A stretch of 7,404 bases of DNA from an uncultured Acinetobacter sp. (GCA_900766635.1 CAAFWA010000175.1:1-7404); one strand, 5' to 3'. Shown: positions 1-6,898, counted from the stretch's first letter. The notes: generated from the letters alone by a model not told the origin. Numbers and translations: made by a program.

Positions 1-486
1 AACGGTACAGCACGCGTATTTGAAAGCCAAGATGATGCGGTAGAAGCGATCTTAGGTGGAAAAATTGTAGCAGGCGATGTAGTACTGATTCGCTACGAAG
101 GTCCACAAGGTGGTCCGGGTATGCAGGAAATGTTATACCCAACCAGCTACTTAAAATCGAAAGGTTTAGGTAAAGATTGTGCGCTTGTCACTGATGGTCG
201 TTTCTCAGGTGGTTCGTCAGGTCTTTCAATTGGTCACGTCTCTCCTGAAGCGGCTGAAGGTGGTGCAATTGCCTTGGTTGAAGATGGCGACCGTATCGAA
301 ATCGATATTCCAAACCGTACCATTCATTTAGCTGTTGCCGATGATGTATTGGCACAGCGCCGTGAAGTACAAGAAGCGAAAGGTTGGAAGCCTGCGAAAG
401 AGCGTCCACGTAAAGTGTCTAAAGCACTTCGAGCGTATGCGAAGCATGCAACAAGTGCTGCAAAAGGCGCAATTCGCGAAATCTAA
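1..486 (+). CDS. ilvD: Dihydroxy-acid dehydratase, C-terminal part (5' end outside window)
   Basis: IlvD is a cytoplasmic iron-sulfur enzyme. It dehydrates 2,3-dihydroxy-isovalerate and 2,3-dihydroxy-3-methylvalerate to the 2-keto acids that lead to valine (and leucine) and isoleucine. The reading frame is open from the first base and gives 161 residues, about a quarter of the ~610-residue long-form family, so the start and the cluster-binding cysteines lie upstream. Visible hallmarks are [14 protein letters not shown] (residues 8-21 of the fragment), [18 protein letters not shown] (32-49) and TDGRFSGG (64-71), followed by GHVSPEA. By family knowledge, the Ser of GRFSG (fragment residue 69) is the proposed catalytic base and the Glu of GPGMQEM is a metal ligand. 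The match to E. coli IlvD runs nearly to the end, where the tail is slightly shorter (ends AIREI). The fragment is intact with no frameshift. A terminator follows 14 bases after the stop, so ilvD is the last gene of its transcript. Confidence 0.97.
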   Translation, partial: NGTARVFESQDDAVEAILGGKIVAGDVVLIRYEGPQGGPGMQEMLYPTSYLKSKGLGKDCALVTDGRFSGGSSGLSIGHVSPEAAEGGAIALVEDGDRIEIDIPNRTIHLAVADDVLAQRREVQEAKGWKPAKERPRKVSKALRAYAKHATSAAKGAIREI

Positions 487-500
487 GCGCAAGGCTTAAC

Positions 501-530
501 AAAAAGCACTCCTTTGGGGGTGCTTTTTTT
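501..530 (+). terminator. Rho-independent terminator of ilvD
   Basis: AAAAAGCACTCC (501-512) pairs with GGGGTGCTTTTT (517-528) with one G-U pair, around a TTTG loop, and the stem runs into a T tract ending at 530. It lies 14 bases after the ilvD stop codon. The A tract on the left arm could also give some termination of leftward transcripts. Confidence 0.92.
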
Positions 531-589
531 ATATGCCCCTATTTATGTATGGCTGCTTAAAACTTGCTGTATACCTAAGTGGTAAAGCA

Positions 590-618
590 TTGAATCTAGC
601 GTATGAACTTGCTATAAG
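590..618 (+). promoter_or_regulatory. Predicted sigma-70 promoter of the DsbA-like/chorismate mutase operon
   Basis: The -35 box is TTGAAT (590-595, 4 of 6 consensus bases). A 17-base spacer leads to the -10 box TATAAG (613-618, 5 of 6), preceded by TGC, which makes an extended -10. Transcription would start near 625, leaving an untranslated leader of roughly 95 bases before the ATG at 722. This is the best promoter-like sequence between the ilvD terminator and the next gene. It is predicted from sequence only. Confidence 0.6.
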
Positions 619-709
619 TTTTTGCTGCACATTCAAAATTATTTTTTCATCATCACACACCTAAGTGCTATGCTGTTTAAAGTTTTAAGCTTGCATCTTG
701 ATGATTATT

Positions 710-713
710 GAGG
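710..713 (+). promoter_or_regulatory. Ribosome binding site fixing the start at 722
   Basis: GAGG (within TTGAGG) ends eight bases before the ATG at 722, which is ideal spacing. The frame is also open to a TTG at 698 and an ATG at 701, but neither has a Shine-Dalgarno-like sequence upstream, so 722 is preferred. Confidence 0.75.
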
Positions 714-721
714 CTGTTCAC

Positions 722-2050
722 ATGTCACTGTTACGCCGTTGGTCCGATCCACTCCGATCGAGTTGGTTTTATCAAAAACCGATTCGCCAAGAGGTGTTGC
801 CCACGGATCAAGGCTTGACGATTTATCTACGTTTAGATGATGTGTACAGCTATTTAGCAGTACAACAATTACCCCAATTAGAAGAAATTTTAACCGATGA
901 AATTAAGCCACTCAAAGTGGTGATTTCCAATCAAAGTGCTGCTCCGCCCAATCAAATGTCGGCCTTAGAATGGCAGCAGTATTGTTTAAACGATGCCAAA
1001 ATTTTATCTAAACAGCATCGCTTTAGTTTTCATGATACCCCTGAACAACCGACGCAAGAAGCGTTACACCAAGCCGAAACCATTTTGCGCCATACCCCAT
1101 TACGCGGCCAAGATTTTCTGTATTTAATGGAAGATGTGTTCCATATGCTGTGGCAAAAGCAAGAGGGTAAGTTACGCACGTTGTATGCTATGGCAAGTCG
1201 GCATCATCAAGTCCAAGATTTTCCCGAACGTATTTTTAATGATAGCCCTGTATTAAGTGCTTATTTTGAATTTGCTGACCGTAAATATCAGGCAGTGGAT
1301 GATTTACTGCGTTTAGCTCGCCGTTTAAAACAACAAAAACTCTTAACCGATAACCCAATTTTTTTAATTAATCATATTGAGTGGCGTGAGCATTTAATTA
1401 GTGATGCCGAAGAACTCAATGAAATTCAAGCGCTTGATCCTGAGCTTGATTTATATATTGCCTTAGAAGATCCGATTTCTTGGTTATTGTTGGCTTATAT
1501 CAAAGAGGAATTGGCAGATTACTATAATATTCAATTGAATATTTATCCGTTGAGTTATCAAGGTCGAGATCAGTTTGATTGGAGTTTAGCGACCCGTCTT
1601 TCTAAGCGTAGTGAAGTGGCCTTTACCCCATTTTGTCGTCCAACTGAAGCTGCAACCTTAACCATGGCACGCCTGTTTTATAGTGCTGAGCCTGAGCGCC
1701 AAGTAGAGGTGATGTATGAAATGTTGCGTCAGGTGTGGACCAAGGGTAAAGATTTATCTTATAGCCCACATGTAGACAAGCTGTGTGCTGAGTTAAATTT
1801 AAATCCACTGACACAAGAAGATATAGCAGAGCGTTTAAAGCATAACGATATGTACTGTGAAATGAAATCACAGCCAAGTTTACCTGTGCTTGAATTAAGA
1901 GTGGCAGGACAAAGCTATGTATTTAATAGCTTATATCGGGTATGGATGATTGAAAGTATTTTCAGTAATGTGTTAGAAGAATTATATAAGAGTGAAAATG
2001 AAAGCGATAATGAACAAAGAAAAACCTCAAACTCTCGAACAAGCTCGTGA
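722..2050 (+). CDS. Tandem DsbA-like (HCCA-isomerase-like) thioredoxin-fold protein, 442 residues
   Basis: This is probably a cytoplasmic protein of the DsbA / 2-hydroxychromene-2-carboxylate isomerase superfamily; its substrate is unknown. No signal peptide or membrane segment is seen. Two similar halves are visible. The first has YLRLDDVYSYLAVQQL (35-50) and a later NPIFLINHIEWREHL (211-225). The second has YIALEDPISWLLLAYI (245-260) and LPVLELRVAGQSYVF (387-401). In each half the first motif sits where the family has an SPYSYLA-like or CxxC helix start, and the second looks like the cis-proline strand (P212, P388) followed by the usual GxxxFxGxxRL-like segment. Neither half has a CxxC pair, so disulfide chemistry is unlikely and an isomerase or GST-kappa-like role fits better. 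VAFTPFCRPTEAATLTMARLF (299-319) is the typical helical-insert region. The last ~20 residues are very polar and overlap the next gene. The start is set by GAGG eight bases upstream. Family assignment is fairly safe; function is inferred only. Confidence 0.85.
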   Translation: MSLLRRWSDPLRSSWFYQKPIRQEVLPTDQGLTIYLRLDDVYSYLAVQQLPQLEEILTDEIKPLKVVISNQSAAPPNQMSALEWQQYCLNDAKILSKQHRFSFHDTPEQPTQEALHQAETILRHTPLRGQDFLYLMEDVFHMLWQKQEGKLRTLYAMASRHHQVQDFPERIFNDSPVLSAYFEFADRKYQAVDDLLRLARRLKQQKLLTDNPIFLINHIEWREHLISDAEELNEIQALDPELDLYIALEDPISWLLLAYIKEELADYYNIQLNIYPLSYQGRDQFDWSLATRLSKRSEVAFTPFCRPTEAATLTMARLFYSAEPERQVEVMYEMLRQVWTKGKDLSYSPHVDKLCAELNLNPLTQEDIAERLKHNDMYCEMKSQPSLPVLELRVAGQSYVFNSLYRVWMIESIFSNVLEELYKSENESDNEQRKTSNSRTSS

Positions 2051-2297
2051 GTATATCGATGCAATTGATAGCGCTTTGGTTGAATTATTGGCACAGCGTC
2101 AATTTTATGTCGATCAAGCCTTAAAATTTAAACGCAGTGGCTATGAGCTACAATCACCAGAACGTACCGAGCAAGTGATGAATAAAGTGCGTGCTGAAGC
2201 CCAAGCACATGCTTTAGACCCCATTTTGGTGGAGCGTATTTATCAGCAAATTACCGAACATATTATTCAGCGTGAACTTAAAGAAATTCGTCCTTAA
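1998..2297 (+). CDS. AroQ-class chorismate mutase / PchB-like enzyme, 99 residues
   Basis: This is a small all-helical enzyme expected to convert chorismate to prephenate at the phenylalanine/tyrosine branch point. It also resembles PchB (isochorismate pyruvate-lyase) along its length: REYIDAID (17-24), LLAQRQFYV (30-38), KFK (43-45), SPERTEQV (53-60), LDP (73-75) and QQI (83-85). The conserved active-site basic residues have the exact family spacing: Arg17, Arg34 (+17) and Lys45 (+11), as in E. coli Arg11/Arg28/Lys39. At the position of E. coli Gln88 / PchB Gln90 there is Glu93. It is monofunctional, with no prephenate dehydratase or dehydrogenase domain, and has no signal peptide. Starts are possible at GTG 1992, ATG 1998 or ATG 2010; 1998 is chosen because AAGAG lies five bases upstream. 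It overlaps the preceding gene by 53 bases, so translation is probably coupled. Chorismate mutase is the favoured call; lyase activity cannot be excluded. Confidence 0.88.
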   Translation: MKAIMNKEKPQTLEQAREYIDAIDSALVELLAQRQFYVDQALKFKRSGYELQSPERTEQVMNKVRAEAQAHALDPILVERIYQQITEHIIQRELKEIRP

Positions 2298-2339
2298 ATG
2301 GATGATTAATCATGTGCGTTGATATAAACGATAGCGCAT

Positions 2340-2367
2340 AAAAAAGCAGCCAATCGGCTGCTTTTTT
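2340..2367. terminator. Bidirectional terminator between convergent genes
   Basis: This is a perfect 12-base inverted repeat, AAAAAAGCAGCC (2340-2351) and GGCTGCTTTTTT (2356-2367), around an AATC loop. A and T tracts flank the GC core, so it works in both orientations. It lies 42 bases after the chorismate mutase stop and 10 bases past the stop of the leftward permease gene, and serves both. Confidence 0.93.
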
Positions 2368-2377
2368 AAGGTTTAAG

Positions 2378-3682
2378 TTAGGATTTTTTATCGCTTAAAC
2401 TAAAGAACCAATTTAAGAATAAAGCGGCAAAGGTTGCGGTACCAATACCCCCTAAATTAAAACTTCCAATCTGTAGGGCAAAATCACCAGTCCCTAAAAT
2501 GATCGTGACGGCAGCGACCATTAAGTTTTTGTTTTGGGAGAAATCAACTTTGTTTTCAATCCAAATCTTAGCACCAGCAATGGTAATTAAACCAAACACA
2601 ACAATGGATGCGCCAGTTAAAATTGCGGTTGGAATGGTGTGAATAATCGCACCAAACTTAGGTGAGAAGCCTAAAAACACTGCAAATACACCCGCAATGG
2701 CAAAAATAAGAGTGGAATAGACACGAGTGACTGCCATAACACCAATATTTTCACCATAGGTGGTCATACCAGGCGCACCCACACCACCTGCCAAAGTCGT
2801 TGCAATACCATCAGCTACAAATGCTTTACCAATCTGCGGATCAAGATTTTCGCCGGTCATGGCACTCACCGCTTTGATATGACCTAAATTCTCTGCCACT
2901 AAAATTAATGCAATTGGCGCAATAATTAACATGGCATTGGCATCAAAAACAGGGCTATGAAAAGTTGGTACACCAAACCATGCGGCTTGTTGTACTGTAT
3001 TAAAGTCAATCGCTTTACCAAAGCCTAAAACATTGGCCACGATAAAGTAGATCAAATAAGCCGACAGTAAACCTAAAATCAACAGCAGACGTTGTAATAA
3101 GCCACGGGTAAATACTGCAATGGTGCCCATACACATCACCGTGACCAAGGACATCCACATATTGAAGTTGTCACCCATCACACCTTTGACTGTAACAGGG
3201 GCAAGGTTCAGACCAATGATCATCACCACTGCACCTGTAACCACAGGCGGCATGAGTTTTTCAATCCAACGTGTTCCTGTTGCCATGACCAAAACGCCAA
3301 ATAAAGCATACAGCACACCGCAGGCCATAATACCGCCGGCAGCTACACCTAAATTCGCATTCGGTGCGCCTGTGCCTGATGCTGCATAACCTGTTGCAGC
3401 AATCACAACACCAATAAAGGCGAAACTTGAACCGAGATAACTCGGTACACGACCACCTGTCATGAAAAAGAACAAAATGGTACATAGACCTGACATTAAA
3501 ATTGCCAAGTTTGGGTCGAAACCCATTAAGTAAGGTGCAAGTACCGTTGCACCAAACATTGCAAAGGCATGTTGAATACCGAGCAAAATGCTTTGGGAGA
3601 TTGGGAGATATTCATTTGTGCCTACTGGTCGTGCATCGATACTGCCCTCGTATGGGCGCCATTTGGGAAACCAATTGGTCAT
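2378..3682 (-). CDS. NCS2-family uracil/pyrimidine permease, RutG-like
   Basis: This is an inner-membrane nucleobase:proton symporter of the NCS2 (UraA/RutG) family, importing uracil or a related pyrimidine. The chosen start gives 434 residues (E. coli UraA has 429), with many hydrophobic helices. Hallmarks are QHAFAMFGATVLAP near the N-terminus, VPSYLGSSFAF, VAENLGH and TTYGENIGVMA. By comparison with UraA, the uracil-contacting residues are kept: Phe of SSFAF (Phe87), Glu264, His268 and Glu311. Segments such as MSGxxTxLFFFxTGGRVPSYLG, MPPVVTGAVVM and FSPKFGAIIHTIP resemble RutG more than UraA. In-frame ATGs at 3718 and 3715 would add 12 or 11 residues. 3682 is preferred because its N-terminus (MTNWFPKW) aligns with the start of RutG (MAMFGFPHW) and TTGAGTG lies eight bases upstream. 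The gene stands alone, downstream of ppc on the same strand but separated by a terminator. A RutR-like operator precedes it. No other rut genes are in view, so the specific substrate remains inferred. Confidence 0.93.
   Translation of the reverse strand: MTNWFPKWRPYEGSIDARPVGTNEYLPISQSILLGIQHAFAMFGATVLAPYLMGFDPNLAILMSGLCTILFFFMTGGRVPSYLGSSFAFIGVVIAATGYAASGTGAPNANLGVAAGGIMACGVLYALFGVLVMATGTRWIEKLMPPVVTGAVVMIIGLNLAPVTVKGVMGDNFNMWMSLVTVMCMGTIAVFTRGLLQRLLLILGLLSAYLIYFIVANVLGFGKAIDFNTVQQAAWFGVPTFHSPVFDANAMLIIAPIALILVAENLGHIKAVSAMTGENLDPQIGKAFVADGIATTLAGGVGAPGMTTYGENIGVMAVTRVYSTLIFAIAGVFAVFLGFSPKFGAIIHTIPTAILTGASIVVFGLITIAGAKIWIENKVDFSQNKNLMVAAVTIILGTGDFALQIGSFNLGGIGTATFAALFLNWFFSLSDKKS
3670..3679. 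repeat. Second copy of the operator palindrome ACCAATTGGT, at the permease start codon
   Basis: This is a perfect ten-base palindrome that begins directly after the ATG of the permease gene on the minus strand, where it encodes Thr-Asn-Trp. It is identical in core to the palindrome at 3796-3805, exactly 126 bases away. Its flanks match the RutR consensus less well than the upstream copy (10 of 14 specified positions). Whether it is a binding site or a coincidence of codons cannot be told from one sequence. Confidence 0.4.
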
Positions 3683-3690
3683 AAAATGTA

Positions 3691-3697
3691 CACTCAA
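3691..3697 (-). promoter_or_regulatory. Weak ribosome binding site for the permease start at 3682
   Basis: On the minus strand TTGAGTG ends eight bases before the ATG at 3682. The match to GGAGG is partial (GAG, then TG). The alternative ATG pair at 3718/3715 has an AGG only three to six bases away, so the start rests mainly on alignment with RutG. Confidence 0.4.
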
Positions 3698-3779
3698 TAG
3701 ACAAATTGGACACATCATACGCCTATTTTTATAATTTTCTAGGGTGCTTTTGTGCGCTTGAATAAAACTAATTCTATGA

Positions 3780-3808
3780 CTTTTATTTGATTTTTACCAA
3801 TTGGTCAA
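3780..3808 (-). promoter_or_regulatory. Predicted promoter of the permease gene
   Basis: On the minus strand TTGACC (3808-3803, 5 of 6 bases of the -35 consensus) is followed after 17 bases by TAAAAG (3785-3780, 4 of 6). An alternative pairing is TTGGTA (3800-3795) with TAGAAT (3776-3771) at 18 bases. In either case the -35 element lies inside the palindromic operator, as expected for repression by steric block. Transcription would start about 90 bases before the ATG at 3682. Confidence 0.5.
3793..3808. promoter_or_regulatory. RutR-like operator upstream of the permease gene
   Basis: The minus strand reads TTGACCAATTGGTAAA. The E. coli RutR consensus, as I recall it, is TTGACCANNTGGTCAA, and 13 of its 14 specified bases match. 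RutR is a TetR-family repressor that senses uracil/thymine and controls rut genes, including the RutG permease. The gene downstream is a RutG-like permease, which makes the match meaningful. Symmetry extends to 3792-3809, with a ten-base perfect core at 3796-3805 and three further pairs after one mismatch. No regulator gene lies in the window, so its identity is inferred. Confidence 0.6.
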
Positions 3809-3856
3809 AGTATTTTAATCCTAAAAAATATCAAAATCAGTAGATTAATCGAATTG

Positions 3857-3896
3857 TTCTATAGAAGAATGATTGATAATCTTCTTTAATCATTCT
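3857..3896. repeat. Palindrome and adjoining inverted repeat in the ppc-permease spacer
   Basis: TTCTATAGAA (3857-3866) is a perfect ten-base palindrome. Its last base begins a nine-base inverted repeat, AGAATGATT (3866-3874) with AATCATTCT (3888-3896), around a 13-base spacer. No T tract follows on either strand, so a terminator is unlikely. It lies about 50 bases upstream of the predicted permease -35 box and could be a regulator site, but the surrounding DNA is very AT-rich and chance is possible. Confidence 0.4.
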
Positions 3897-3931
3897 GATA
3901 AAAAATAGGTCGATTTGTTGTTTTATTGAAC

Positions 3932-3960
3932 AAAAAAAAGCACATCGATTAGATGTGCTT
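3932..3960 (-). terminator. Rho-independent terminator of ppc
   Basis: On the minus strand AAGCACATC (3960-3952) pairs perfectly with GATGTGCTT (3946-3938) around a five-base loop, followed by a run of T to 3932. It begins 20 bases after the ppc stop codon and separates ppc from the permease gene on the same strand. Confidence 0.92.
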
Positions 3961-3980
3961 CATGATGCATTGGTAAAAAA

Positions 3981-6668
3981 TTAACCAGTATTGCGTAATC
4001 CTGCTGCAATTCCTGCAATACTCACCATTAAGGCATGATCCACAGGGGTATGTTCAGCTGCATTATTGCGCAAATATTCACGGCGGCGTTTCATCAGTTC
4101 GGCCTGTAGTAGATGCAGCGGTAAAATATATGGCTTACGCACTTTCATCGATTGATCAAGTACATCATTAGTGCTGAGTAATTTTGATTCACCTTTTAAG
4201 CTTAATAAGCTATCGACAGCATCACGTAAGCGTTGACGTAACTCTTCACCTAAAGCTTTTAAGTGTTCATCCTCGGTTAAGTGCGATTCATAATACAGCG
4301 CAATATTGCCATCGGCTTTTGATAGCACCATCTCCAACATATCGACCAAGGTTTGGAAATATGGCCATTGCTCTAGCATTTCGTCCAATAAGGCTTTGTG
4401 ACCTTGTTCGGTGACTTGATTAATCGCAGCGCCTGTGCCCAGCCATGCAGGTAGCATTAAACGAATTTGTGTCCATGCAAACACCCAAGGAATAGCACGT
4501 AAGGATTCAATCCCACCACTGACTTTACGTTTCGCAGGGCGTGAGCCAAGCGGTAACATTTGTAGTTCAAGCTCAGGCGTCACGGTACGCAGATACTGCA
4601 CAAAATGTGGATTTTCACGTACCGTTTGACGATACACCTGTACCGATAAATCGGTCATTTTATGCATTAAGTCACGCCACTCAGGCTTAGGCACAGGTGG
4701 TGGTAACAGCGTTGCTTCTAAAGTGGCAGCCGTATAGACCTCAAGATTTTGTAAGGCAATGCCCTCTAAACCAAACTTAAAGCGAATCATCTCACCTTGT
4801 TCAGTGACACGAATTGCACCTGAAATCGAACCTGGTGGTTGCGAGAATAAAGCTTGCTGCGTTGGCGCACCACCACGGCTAATTGAACCACCACGACCAT
4901 GGAATAAGGTCAATTGCACGCCGTGATTTTGGGCAACCGCAGTTAATTCTTCTTGCGCACGATATTGCGCCCAATTGGCCGACATAAAACCTGCATCTTT
5001 GGCAGAGTCGGAATAGCCAATCATGACTTCATGTTTGCCCTGAATATGCTGCTTGTACCAATGCATATTAAACAGGGTATTCATGGTGGTGGCTGCACCA
5101 TCTAAATCTTTTAAGGTTTCAAATAGCGGCACCACACGTAAGGCATGTTGAATGCCAGCTTCTTTTTGCAACAACAATACAGCCAACACATCACTTGGAT
5201 ATTCGGCCATCGAAATAATATAAGCGCCTAACGATTCACTTGGCTGTTCGGCCAAGGTACGCATGGTGGCAAAAACTTCTTGCACATCAGGATGTTCAAT
5301 TAAGCTTTGCGCAGGTTCATTTAGATGTTTAGGCAACAAAGGACGCTTGCTTTGTAGCTCTTGGAGTAAAAAGTTTTGACGCGCTTGCTCAGTCCATGTA
5401 TCAAAATTGCCTAGACCTAAATATTCGGTAATCGCAGAGATAGCTTGACGATGACGACCTGATTCTTGACGAATATCGAGTTTGAGTAATTCAATCCCAA
5501 AACAATTCACACGATGAATAAAATCAAGCAGTTGAGCATTGGCAATTTCAGCTAAATTGCATTGCATTAAAGAACGATGACACAGCAATAAAGGCGCTAA
5601 AATTTCATCTTTACTTAAAATCACCCGTGGATCATCCACCACATCCTGACCTTGCAGTTTTTGCGCTAACCAATTGCGTGTGGCTTTTAAACGATCACGA
5701 ATCTCACGTAGGGCCTCACGGTAAGGCTCAGCATGCTCTTTACCTAAAACCTCACGTAATTCAGGACTACATTCTTTTAATGATAATTCCCAACGTAAGG
5801 CTTCAATATCACGTAAATATAAATCAGCGGCTTTCCAACGAGATAACCACAGCACTTCTTGCGTGACTTTATGGGTAACATTTGGGTTGCCATCACGGTC
5901 ACCGCCCATCCAAGAGGCAAAACGTACAGGAGCCACATTTAAAGGTAAACTTTTACCGCAATGCTCCAGCACCATTTGCTCAAGTTCACGAATGAATTTA
6001 GGCACAGCATTCCACAGCGTTTGTTCAATCGTGGTAAAGCCCCATTTCGCTTCATCCACAGGCGTTGGACGATGTTGACGGATTTCATCGGTTTGCCAAG
6101 CAGAGCAGACCAATTGTTTGAGTTCATTTAACGTGGCTTGACGCTCACGAGGGGTGAGTTTTTGCTGATCAAACTTGCTTAAACAGTCATTAATCCCATC
6201 GTATTTTTGAATTAAAGTACGGCGGCTGACTTCGGTGGGATGTGCGGTAAGGACCAATTCAATTTTCAGCTGACAAATTTGTTCAAATAACGTCTCGCTT
6301 GAAATTTGATGTTGTTTAAATTTTTCAAACAGATGATCGAGCGGGTTAGGTGAGGGTGCATCGGCATCAAATTCACTTTGGCGACGGCTACGTACCACAT
6401 GATATTGCTCGGCAATATTGGCAAAGTTTAAAAAGTGGGTAAAGGCACGCGTTAGCGGTAAAATTTCGTGGTCTTGTAAGCTTGAAAGTAATTGTTCGAG
6501 TTGTTTTTCGGCTTCGACTTGTCCATCGCGTGCGCCTTTAGATAAGGCACGAATTTGTTCAACCTGATTAAACAAATCTTGTCCTGCATGTTCTTTTAAA
6601 GTTTCACCAAGCAAATTGCCCAGTAAACGTACATCTTCACGCAAAGAAGCGTCAATTTGTTGAACCAT
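3981..6668 (-). CDS. ppc: Phosphoenolpyruvate carboxylase
   Basis: This cytoplasmic enzyme carboxylates phosphoenolpyruvate with bicarbonate to oxaloacetate and phosphate, refilling the citric acid cycle. It is full length at 895 residues (E. coli 883), with the extra residues mostly in the N-terminal third. Catalytic motifs are intact: TAHPTE with His143 (E. coli His138), SWMGGDRDGNP (252-262), GYSDSAKDAG with Lys557 (E. coli Lys546), HGRGGSISRGG with His590, Arg592 and Arg598 (E. coli His579, Arg581, Arg587), VTEQGEMIRF (621-630), and LRAIPWVFAWTQ (723-734). Residues that bind the inhibitor aspartate in E. coli also appear kept: Lys784, Arg844 and Asn893 (E. coli Lys773, Arg832, Asn881), besides Arg598. 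Feedback inhibition by aspartate or malate is therefore likely. The protein ends in the standard RNTG. The ATG at 6668 has GGAG ten bases upstream. The gene is monocistronic, with its own terminator downstream and a divergent gene upstream. Confidence 0.98.
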   Translation of the reverse strand: MVQQIDASLREDVRLLGNLLGETLKEHAGQDLFNQVEQIRALSKGARDGQVEAEKQLEQLLSSLQDHEILPLTRAFTHFLNFANIAEQYHVVRSRRQSEFDADAPSPNPLDHLFEKFKQHQISSETLFEQICQLKIELVLTAHPTEVSRRTLIQKYDGINDCLSKFDQQKLTPRERQATLNELKQLVCSAWQTDEIRQHRPTPVDEAKWGFTTIEQTLWNAVPKFIRELEQMVLEHCGKSLPLNVAPVRFASWMGGDRDGNPNVTHKVTQEVLWLSRWKAADLYLRDIEALRWELSLKECSPELREVLGKEHAEPYREALREIRDRLKATRNWLAQKLQGQDVVDDPRVILSKDEILAPLLLCHRSLMQCNLAEIANAQLLDFIHRVNCFGIELLKLDIRQESGRHRQAISAITEYLGLGNFDTWTEQARQNFLLQELQSKRPLLPKHLNEPAQSLIEHPDVQEVFATMRTLAEQPSESLGAYIISMAEYPSDVLAVLLLQKEAGIQHALRVVPLFETLKDLDGAATTMNTLFNMHWYKQHIQGKHEVMIGYSDSAKDAGFMSANWAQYRAQEELTAVAQNHGVQLTLFHGRGGSISRGGAPTQQALFSQPPGSISGAIRVTEQGEMIRFKFGLEGIALQNLEVYTAATLEATLLPPPVPKPEWRDLMHKMTDLSVQVYRQTVRENPHFVQYLRTVTPELELQMLPLGSRPAKRKVSGGIESLRAIPWVFAWTQIRLMLPAWLGTGAAINQVTEQGHKALLDEMLEQWPYFQTLVDMLEMVLSKADGNIALYYESHLTEDEHLKALGEELRQRLRDAVDSLLSLKGESKLLSTNDVLDQSMKVRKPYILPLHLLQAELMKRRREYLRNNAAEHTPVDHALMVSIAGIAAGLRNTG

Positions 6669-6699
6669 GGTGTGTATTCTCCGTGTTCTTATTGTTTTG

Positions 6700-6705
6700 A
6701 ATATA
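6700..6705 (-). promoter_or_regulatory. Possible -10 box of ppc
   Basis: TATATT on the minus strand matches 5 of 6 consensus bases and lies 31 bases before the ppc start codon, giving a short leader. No good -35 box is found 16 to 18 bases upstream (the sequence there is CTTTTT-like), so the call is weak or would need an activator. Confidence 0.3.
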
Positions 6706-6898
6706 GCTTGATTTGAGTCTGCAAAAAGCCCTGTGCGACAAAAGTCGATAGTCTGCCGATTACATTTGCCGAGCGAGCTTTAAAGCCTTGGCTTGTAAGG
6801 ACGAGTTTAATGTTGTTTAAGCTTAAAACACGCCTACAATCTCGCCAATTTATAGCATATTTAAAAAAATATAGGCTTCTTTGTATTAGATAATTTTA

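Noticed and set aside
698..721. Upstream start (TTG 698 or ATG 701) for the DsbA-like gene
   Set aside because: No ribosome site precedes them, whereas the ATG at 722 has GAGG at ideal spacing and begins a more typical N-terminus.
3683..3718. Longer N-terminus of the permease from ATG 3718 or 3715
   Set aside because: The added residues (MMCPICLLSVHF) have no counterpart in RutG or UraA as I recall them, and the 434-residue form fits the family length. Not fully excluded.
3683..3773. Riboswitch or attenuator in the permease leader
   Set aside because: The ~90-base leader shows no convincing stem followed by a T tract and no recognisable aptamer.
3868..3880. Fur-box-like sequence (AATGATTGATAAT)
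   Set aside because: Only part of a Fur site can be matched, the region is AT-rich, and neither neighbouring gene has an iron-related role.
4971..4978. CCAATTGG palindrome similar to the operator core
   Set aside because: It lies inside ppc, encodes Ala-Asn-Trp in a conserved stretch, and lacks the flanking TGA/TCA bases of the operator.
3981..6668. Several open frames antisense to or out of frame with ppc and the permease gene
   Set aside because: They have no ribosome sites or recognisable protein features and are explained as shadows of strongly conserved genes.
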